This document shows positions 5,412 to 9,802 of a stretch of DNA of 9,802 bases, piece after piece. Position numbers and translations under genes: made by a program. The DNA is taken from the NCBI GenBank assembly GCA_016197345.1, contig JACPVY010000176.1, positions 1 through 9,802 on the forward strand, in the 5' to 3' direction. The notes under the pieces are model-generated. The model did not search any database and had not been told where the DNA came from. It worked only from the letters and a program-made list of their open reading frames with translations. Position 1 is the first letter of the stretch; each line of letters starts with the position of its first letter. The stretch is from Burkholderiales bacterium. GTDB taxonomy: Bacteria; Pseudomonadota; Gammaproteobacteria; Burkholderiales; Burkholderiaceae_D.

Positions 5412-6224
5412 ATGTCTATTGTTATTAAAGACGCCACCGATATCGCTGGCATGCGCATCGCCGGACGTCTCGCTTCTGAAGTACTCGATTACATCACGCC
5501 TTTCGTCGTCGCTGGCGTCACCACTGGCGAACTCGATCGCCTCTGCCATGAATACATGGTCAATGTACAAGGCACGATCCCTGCACCACTGAATTACTGC
5601 CCACCGGGCTATACCCCATATCCCAAAGCTATTTGCACTTCTGTCAACGATGTGATTTGCCACGGTATTCCGGGCGACAAAGTGTTGAAAAATGAAGATG
5701 TCGTCAATCTCGATATCACTGTCATCAAAGATGGCTACCATGGTGATACCAGCCGCATGTTTTGCATCGGCACCCCGAAACCCTTCGCCAAGCGCTTGAA
5801 TGACATCACCTATGAATGCATGTGGTTGGGCATCGATCAAATCAAACCGGGCGCGCACTTAGGCGATATCGGCTTTGTGATCCAACAACATGCCGAAAAA
5901 GCAGGCTATAGCGTGGTACGCGAATTTTGCGGCCATGGCATCGGCAAAGTCTTCCATGAAGACCCGCAAGTGCTGCACTATGGTCGTCCCGGCACCTTGA
6001 CCGAGTTGAAAGAAGGCATGATTTTCACGGTCGAGCCGATGATTAATGCTGGCCGCCGCGAAATCAAAGAAATGCCCGATGGTTGGACTATCAAAACCCG
6101 TGACCGCAAACTTTCGGCACAGTGGGAGCACACCGTCCTCGTGACCGCAACTGGCTATGAAGTGCTGACGGTCTCCGCAGGCAGCCCACCACCACCTGAC
6201 TTCATCACCAACAAATCAGCATGA
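5412..6224 (+). CDS. map: Methionine aminopeptidase, type I
   Basis: A 270-residue cytoplasmic metalloprotease that removes the initiator methionine from nascent proteins with small second residues. All five metal ligands of type I enzymes are visible: D101 (NLDITV), D112 (HGDTS), H175 (CGHGIG), E208 (FTVEPM) and E239 (QWEHT). The active-site His H83 is in VICHGIP. Length matches the family (E. coli 264); the only additions are a few C-terminal residues including PPPP. The ATG gives the usual family N terminus (MSIVIK-x-x-x-DI-x-x-M). Its stop overlaps the start of glnD by four bases (ATGA), so the two are translationally coupled; map-glnD adjacency is common in proteobacteria. Nothing is missing, so map is not affected by whatever shortened glnD. 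Confidence 0.97.
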   Translation: MSIVIKDATDIAGMRIAGRLASEVLDYITPFVVAGVTTGELDRLCHEYMVNVQGTIPAPLNYCPPGYTPYPKAICTSVNDVICHGIPGDKVLKNEDVVNLDITVIKDGYHGDTSRMFCIGTPKPFAKRLNDITYECMWLGIDQIKPGAHLGDIGFVIQQHAEKAGYSVVREFCGHGIGKVFHEDPQVLHYGRPGTLTELKEGMIFTVEPMINAGRREIKEMPDGWTIKTRDRKLSAQWEHTVLVTATGYEVLTVSAGSPPPPDFITNKSA

Positions 6225-8326
6225 CGACTCTTGATGCGACCAGCGACCCGCTACGCGGTCAGTTGGAACAAATGGTGCAGATGTTTTGGGATTTGGGCTT
6301 GGAAATCGGCCATAGCATACGCACAGTGGACGAATGCATTAGCGAAGCCGAAGCCGATATTACGGTGCAAACCAGTCTGTTAGAGGCGCGCCTAGTGTGG
6401 GGCAATCAAGGCTTGTTTCAGCAGATGCAGGAGCGCTATTACGCCGCACTCAATCCACAGGCCTTTTATCAAGCGAAGATGCTGGAAATGCGTCAGCGCC
6501 ATGTCAAATACGAAGACACGCCCTACTCGCTCGAACCCAATTGCAAAGAAAGCCCCGGTGGCTTGCGTGATTTGCAAGTGATTTTGTGGGTGGCAAAAGC
6601 GGCGGGCTTGGGCAGTTCTTGGCGTGAATTAGCGCAGCGCGGCTTGATTACCTTGACAGAAGCACGGCAGTTGATGGAAAAAGAGCGCGCGTTTAAAGAT
6701 ATTCGCGTCCGTTTGCACATCCATTGTGGCCGACGCGAAGACCGCTTAGTGTTTGACGTGCAAACCCCTATCGCGCTGAGCCTCGGTTTTCAAACCACCG
6801 AAGAAGGCAAAAGCGTACGACGCGCCAGTGAATATTTGATGCAACGCTATTATTGGGCGGCGAAAGTGGTAACGCAATTAAATGCGATCATGCTGCAAAA
6901 CGAATTCCGGCAAGACCCGGCTAATCGCGCCCTCTTCTTGCAAATCATTCAAGCCCCGCGCGGCATCACGCACGCACTACGGCGCATGAACCAGTTTTCG
7001 ATTTTGGGCCGCTATTTGCCGAATTTCCGCCGCATCGTCGGCCAAATGCAGCATGATTTATTCCACGTCTATACGGTGGATCAGCACATTTTGATGGTAG
7101 TGCGCAATGTGCGCCGCTTCACGATGAGCGAACATGCGCACGAATACCCGTTTTGTAGCCAGTTGATGGCCAATTTCCCCAATGCGTGGCTGATTTATAT
7201 CGCCGCGCTATTTCACGATATCGCGAAAGGCCGTGGTGGCGACCATTCCAAGCTGGGAATGGAAGATGCGCGTCAATTCTGCGTTGATCATGGTTTATCC
7301 GAAGAAGACACTGAACTCGTGGTGTTTTTAGTCGAGCACCATTTAACGATGTCGCAAGTGGCGCAAAAGCAAGATTTGTCTGATCCCGATGTGATTCAAA
7401 GCTTTGCGCGTCTGGTGCGCGACGAACGCCATTTGACGGCGCTGTATTTGTTGACCGTGGCCGATATTCGCGGTACTAGCCCCAAAGTGTGGAATGCATG
7501 GAAAGGCAAATTGCTGGAAGACCTATATCGCATCACGCTACGGGTATTGGGTGGCGAAGCGCCATCAGCGGATCGCGAATTGAAAAACCGCCAAGACGAA
7601 GCGCTAAAAACCCTGCGGCTGTATGGCTTGCCAAATGACGCCCACGTCGCGCTATGGAAGCAACTCGATATCTCTTACTTTCTGCGCCATGACGCGTCCG
7701 ACATCGCTTGGCAAACGCGAGCGCTGTACGACAAACTCGATAGCCCAACGCCGATAGTCAAATGCCGCTTAGCGCCCATCGGCGAAGGCTTGCAAATCAC
7801 GGTCTATGCGCAAGACGAACGCGATGTATTTGCCCGTATTTGCAGCTATTTCGACCGCAAAAATTTCAGCATTTTAGACGCTAAAATCCACACCACGCGT
7901 CATGGCTATGCGCTTGATACGTTCTTGGTGACAGAACAAACCTTCGCTAATAGCTACCGCGACATCATCAGCTTAATCGAACACGAATTGACGACGCTGA
8001 TCAAATCCGAAGCGCCGCTCTCGCCGCCGAATAAAGGTCGGCTTTCGCGCTTATCGCGCAATTTCCCCATCACACCAACGATTGATTTGCGGCCCGATGA
8101 ACGCGGCCAATATTATTTGCTATCGATTTCCGCCAATGACAGAAACGGCTTGCTGTATTCGATCGCGAATGTGATGACCAAGTACAAAGTCAATTTGCAT
8201 ACGGCAAAAGTGATGACGCTTGGGGAACGGGTGGAAGACGTGTTTTTGATTGATGGCGTGGTGCTCAATAATAGTCGGAATCAGATTCAGTTTGAGACGG
8301 AGTTGTTGGAGGCGTTGCGGGTGTAG
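6221..8326 (+). CDS. glnD: GlnD (PII uridylyltransferase/uridylyl-removing enzyme), shortened: catalytic nucleotidyltransferase core absent
   Basis: GlnD senses glutamine and adds or removes UMP on PII proteins. Usual length is about 850-890 residues; this one is 701. Present: the conserved block [18 protein letters not shown] onward with [15 protein letters not shown]. The HD domain has H289 (VDQHIL), H332-D333 ([13 protein letters not shown]) and [11 protein letters not shown] domain 1 spans about 524-595 ([13 protein letters not shown]) and ACT domain 2 spans 631-701 ([12 protein letters not shown]). Missing: the first roughly 100-110 residues, including the GGYGRGE...SDVDLL motif whose Gly pair and Asp residues are needed for uridylyl transfer. 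Also missing are about 75-90 residues after LNAIMLQN (N227), where the sequence jumps to [12 protein letters not shown]. Both losses are in frame. The start overlaps map as a native glnD start would, which suggests internal loss after the first codons. Expected consequence: no uridylyltransferase activity, possible hydrolase activity. An assembly deletion is the main alternative. Confidence 0.92.
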   Translation: MTTLDATSDPLRGQLEQMVQMFWDLGLEIGHSIRTVDECISEAEADITVQTSLLEARLVWGNQGLFQQMQERYYAALNPQAFYQAKMLEMRQRHVKYEDTPYSLEPNCKESPGGLRDLQVILWVAKAAGLGSSWRELAQRGLITLTEARQLMEKERAFKDIRVRLHIHCGRREDRLVFDVQTPIALSLGFQTTEEGKSVRRASEYLMQRYYWAAKVVTQLNAIMLQNEFRQDPANRALFLQIIQAPRGITHALRRMNQFSILGRYLPNFRRIVGQMQHDLFHVYTVDQHILMVVRNVRRFTMSEHAHEYPFCSQLMANFPNAWLIYIAALFHDIAKGRGGDHSKLGMEDARQFCVDHGLSEEDTELVVFLVEHHLTMSQVAQKQDLSDPDVIQSFARLVRDERHLTALYLLTVADIRGTSPKVWNAWKGKLLEDLYRITLRVLGGEAPSADRELKNRQDEALKTLRLYGLPNDAHVALWKQLDISYFLRHDASDIAWQTRALYDKLDSPTPIVKCRLAPIGEGLQITVYAQDERDVFARICSYFDRKNFSILDAKIHTTRHGYALDTFLVTEQTFANSYRDIISLIEHELTTLIKSEAPLSPPNKGRLSRLSRNFPITPTIDLRPDERGQYYLLSISANDRNGLLYSIANVMTKYKVNLHTAKVMTLGERVEDVFLIDGVVLNNSRNQIQFETELLEALRV

Positions 8327-8406
8327 TGCTAGCAGTTTTCGCTCTAGCGCTGGGTAGCCAACAACATAGCCCGTAGAATAGCCCCCGGACATGCAAGCGA
8401 TTTCGC

Positions 8407-8495
8407 AGGGTGGGCAACTCGCTTGCCCACGGCAGTAAATCTTGCTCTTTGCACAGTAAATTGCTTCTATCGACGGGCTGCATGCATCCCACCCT
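8407..8495. repeat. Nested inverted-repeat element (REP/MITE-like)
   Basis: Outer arms AGGGTGGG (8407-8414) and CCCACCCT (8488-8495) bracket an inner hairpin GTGGGCAA (8410-8417) / TTGCCCAC (8423-8430) with a 5-base loop. The motif GGGTGGGCA...TGCCCAC recalls short interspersed intergenic repeats I associate with betaproteobacterial genomes. It encodes nothing and is probably one of several genomic copies. Confidence 0.5.
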
Positions 8496-8610
8496 AGCCC
8501 ATTTGTGACCACCTCATATAGTCAAGACGAATAGAGGAAACTTGCAGACTTGCGCAGAGATCAGCACTACATTTGTTGCACCCCACCCCGCTTTCCCCCT
8601 CAAGCCAGCA

Positions 8611-8616
8611 TATAAT
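8611..8616 (+). promoter_or_regulatory. Candidate -10 element for the pseudouridine synthase gene
   Basis: A perfect TATAAT sits 30 bases before the ATG, in the context GCATATAATGCGC, much like that before map (GCATATAATTGC). No matching -35 at 16-18 bases is clear. Confidence 0.4.
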
Positions 8617-8646
8617 GCGCACTATCCTATTTTGTGACCCTGCACT

Positions 8647-9519
8647 ATGAACCAACCCCGCTTCACCCGCGCCAAACCGCCGACTCCTAGCGAGCGCACC
8701 TCTAGCCATCCATCTGCTCGCCCCTCCGCCCCGGCGCGTGGCCCGAGTATTTCAACTGATCCGAATCAACCTGTACGCCTCTCGAAACGCATGTCCGAAC
8801 TGGGCTTGTGCTCGCGGCGGGAAGCGGATGAGTGGATAGAGCGTGGTTGGGTGCGTGTCGATGGCAAGATTATTTCTGAGCTTGGGAGCAAGGTCCTGCC
8901 AAATCAGCGTATTACGGTTGAGCGCCAAGCGGCGGCGGAGCAATCCAAGCGCGTAACGGTGTTGATCAATAAACCGATGGGCTATGTCAGCGGTCAGGCC
9001 GAAGATGGCTATAAACCGGCGGTGGTGTTAGTGCAGGCCGAAACGCGTTGGAAAGAATGCAAAGCGCAAGAAGTCTTTCATCCTAAGCAAACGCGTAGCT
9101 TAGTGCCCGCTGGCCGCCTCGATATTGATTCGGTGGGGCTATTGGTGCTGACGCAAGATGGTCGCGTCGCGAAGCAGTTGATCGGTGAAGATACCGATGT
9201 CGAAAAAGAATATTTAGTGCGCGTCAAATACACTAAGGGTGATAACAAGGATGGACGTTTGCCAGAAGCGAGCTTGAAGCTATTGCGCCACGGCTTGACG
9301 ATGGATGGCAAGGCGCTGCTGCCAGCGGTGGTTGAATGGCAAAACGAAGATCAATTGCGCTTTATTTTGCGCGAAGGTAAAAAACGCCAGATTCGCCGTA
9401 TGTGCGAAGCGGTTGGTTTGAAAGTCCTCGGCTTGAAGCGGGTGCGCATCGGCAAAGTCAAACTCGGTGATTTGCCCGTCGGCGAATGGCGTTATTTATT
9501 GCCAGAAGAATCGTTTTAA
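8647..9519 (+). CDS. RluF-like 23S rRNA pseudouridine synthase (RsuA/RluB/E/F family)
   Basis: A 290-residue RNA-modifying enzyme converting uridine to pseudouridine in rRNA. Domain order: a basic Pro/Ser/Arg-rich tail (1-40), an S4 RNA-binding domain (about 43-90; RLSKRMSELGLCSRREADEW), then the RsuA-family catalytic domain. Motifs are INKPMGYVSG, AGRLDIDSVGLLVLTQDG with catalytic D159, EKEYLVRV, and EGKKRQIRRMCEAVGLKV. The end, LKRVRIGKVKLGDLPVGEWRYL, matches E. coli RluF (LERTRI...LSGIPLGEWRDL) better than RluB, so position 2604 of 23S rRNA is the likely target by homology. About 20 extra residues precede the GRLD motif compared with E. coli RluF (through FHPKQTRSLVPAGRLD). The ribosome binding site is poor; the ATG is the first in frame after the -10 candidate. 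Substrate assignment is inferred. Confidence 0.87.
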   Translation: MNQPRFTRAKPPTPSERTSSHPSARPSAPARGPSISTDPNQPVRLSKRMSELGLCSRREADEWIERGWVRVDGKIISELGSKVLPNQRITVERQAAAEQSKRVTVLINKPMGYVSGQAEDGYKPAVVLVQAETRWKECKAQEVFHPKQTRSLVPAGRLDIDSVGLLVLTQDGRVAKQLIGEDTDVEKEYLVRVKYTKGDNKDGRLPEASLKLLRHGLTMDGKALLPAVVEWQNEDQLRFILREGKKRQIRRMCEAVGLKVLGLKRVRIGKVKLGDLPVGEWRYLLPEESF

Positions 9520-9545
9520 GCCATTTTCAATTTATTCCATGCCCC

Positions 9546-9560
9546 GCTGGCGACGCCAGC
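9546..9560. other. Short stem-loop between the pseudouridine synthase and methyltransferase genes
   Basis: GCTGGC (9546-9551) and GCCAGC (9555-9560) form a 6-bp stem with a GAC loop, without a T-run. With only 57 bases between the genes, read-through is likely. Confidence 0.35.
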
Positions 9561-9576
9561 ACACAGAAAGAACACC

Positions 9577-9802
9577 ATGCAAGTAAGCCCCGCGCCTGTC
9601 ACCCATCTCACTTGGCAAGAAGGAGATGCCCAGCATAGCGCCCTGTGGCACGCGCTCAATCAAAGCAAAGCCCCGAGCCGCATCGTGTTAGTCGATGATA
9701 GTACCAGCGCAGATGTCGCTTTTCGCCTCGCCTGCGAAGGTGTTGGCCTGCTCTGGCGTGGCGATTTTCAAAACGGCAAGCAATTACTGCAAGCGCTACA
9801 GC
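9577..9802 (+). CDS. Probable class I SAM-dependent methyltransferase, N-terminal part (partial)
   Basis: The first 75 codons are present; the gene runs off the right edge with no stop. The N terminus (MQVSPAPVTHLTWQEGD...) leads to RIVLVDDSTSADVAFRLACEG and LLWRGDFQNGKQLLQAL. I associate this region with the N-terminal portion of Burkholderiales methyltransferases of the RsmC/PrmB-like group, which precedes the SAM-binding Rossmann domain. The SAM-binding motifs themselves lie outside the window, so the call rests on family resemblance alone. AGAAAGA (9565-9571) is a weak ribosome binding site. It lies 57 bases after the pseudouridine synthase gene on the same strand and may share its transcript. 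Confidence 0.6.
   Translation, partial: MQVSPAPVTHLTWQEGDAQHSALWHALNQSKAPSRIVLVDDSTSADVAFRLACEGVGLLWRGDFQNGKQLLQALQ

Larger units (their letters stand above)
8327..8646. other. Intergenic region between glnD and the pseudouridine synthase gene
   Basis: 320 bases with no supportable gene. It holds an inverted-repeat element (8407-8495) and a candidate -10 for the next gene (8611-8616). No T-tailed hairpin terminator is evident after glnD. Confidence 0.6.

Noticed and set aside
8120..8512. Minus-strand 130-codon frame across the glnD end and the repeat
   Set aside because: It overlaps the conserved ACT2 domain on the opposite strand and then runs through the inverted repeat; no family motif.
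1..9802. CRISPR array, prophage, insertion sequence or tRNA
   Set aside because: I saw no regularly spaced repeats, transposase or integrase motifs, or tRNA-like cloverleaf sequences on either strand.

Overview
The window looks like a moderate-GC betaproteobacterial chromosome, most likely Burkholderiales/Oxalobacteraceae. Three things point there: the order peroxiredoxin (bcp) then PhoH, the tight map-glnD pair, and GlnD, Map and RluF-like protein sequences that read like that family as I remember it. No database was searched, so the genus is unassigned. There are no rRNA, tRNA, CRISPR, transposase or phage genes.

Layout. 1-1170 (+): the 3' end of an arnA-type UDP-glucuronate decarboxylase gene, then arnD; both belong to lipid A aminoarabinose modification. 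1266-1727 (+): bcp peroxiredoxin lacking the usual resolving cysteine. 1909-3816 (+): a PIN-PhoH ATPase with a roughly 165-residue Ala/Lys/Pro-rich tail at its N terminus, closed by a strong hairpin terminator at 3843-3874. 3899-4439 (-): three very short genes in tandem, each with a 15-residue double-glycine-type leader followed by a small cysteine-free core. Two of the three cores are clear paralogues. 4440-4912: gene-poor stretch holding a candidate promoter for the peptide genes. 4913-5203 (+): a ParE/RelE-type toxin with no visible antitoxin. 5412-8326 (+): map overlapping glnD by 4 bases. 8327-8646: intergenic, with an inverted-repeat element. 8647-9519 (+): RluF-like pseudouridine synthase. 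9577-end (+): start of a probable SAM-dependent methyltransferase.

Most of the window is conserved housekeeping sequence. Two places stand out. The first is the convergent block of leader peptides between phoH and the toxin: it is a plausible small secreted-peptide locus (bacteriocin-like or signalling) whose genes are short enough to be missed by automatic calling. The second is glnD, which is about 190 residues shorter than usual because of two apparent in-frame losses. One removes the nucleotidyltransferase active site (the GG...DxD motif) and the other removes a helical segment before the HD domain, while the HD and both ACT domains look intact. If real and not an assembly artefact, the protein could not uridylylate PII but might still act as an HD hydrolase or glutamine sensor.
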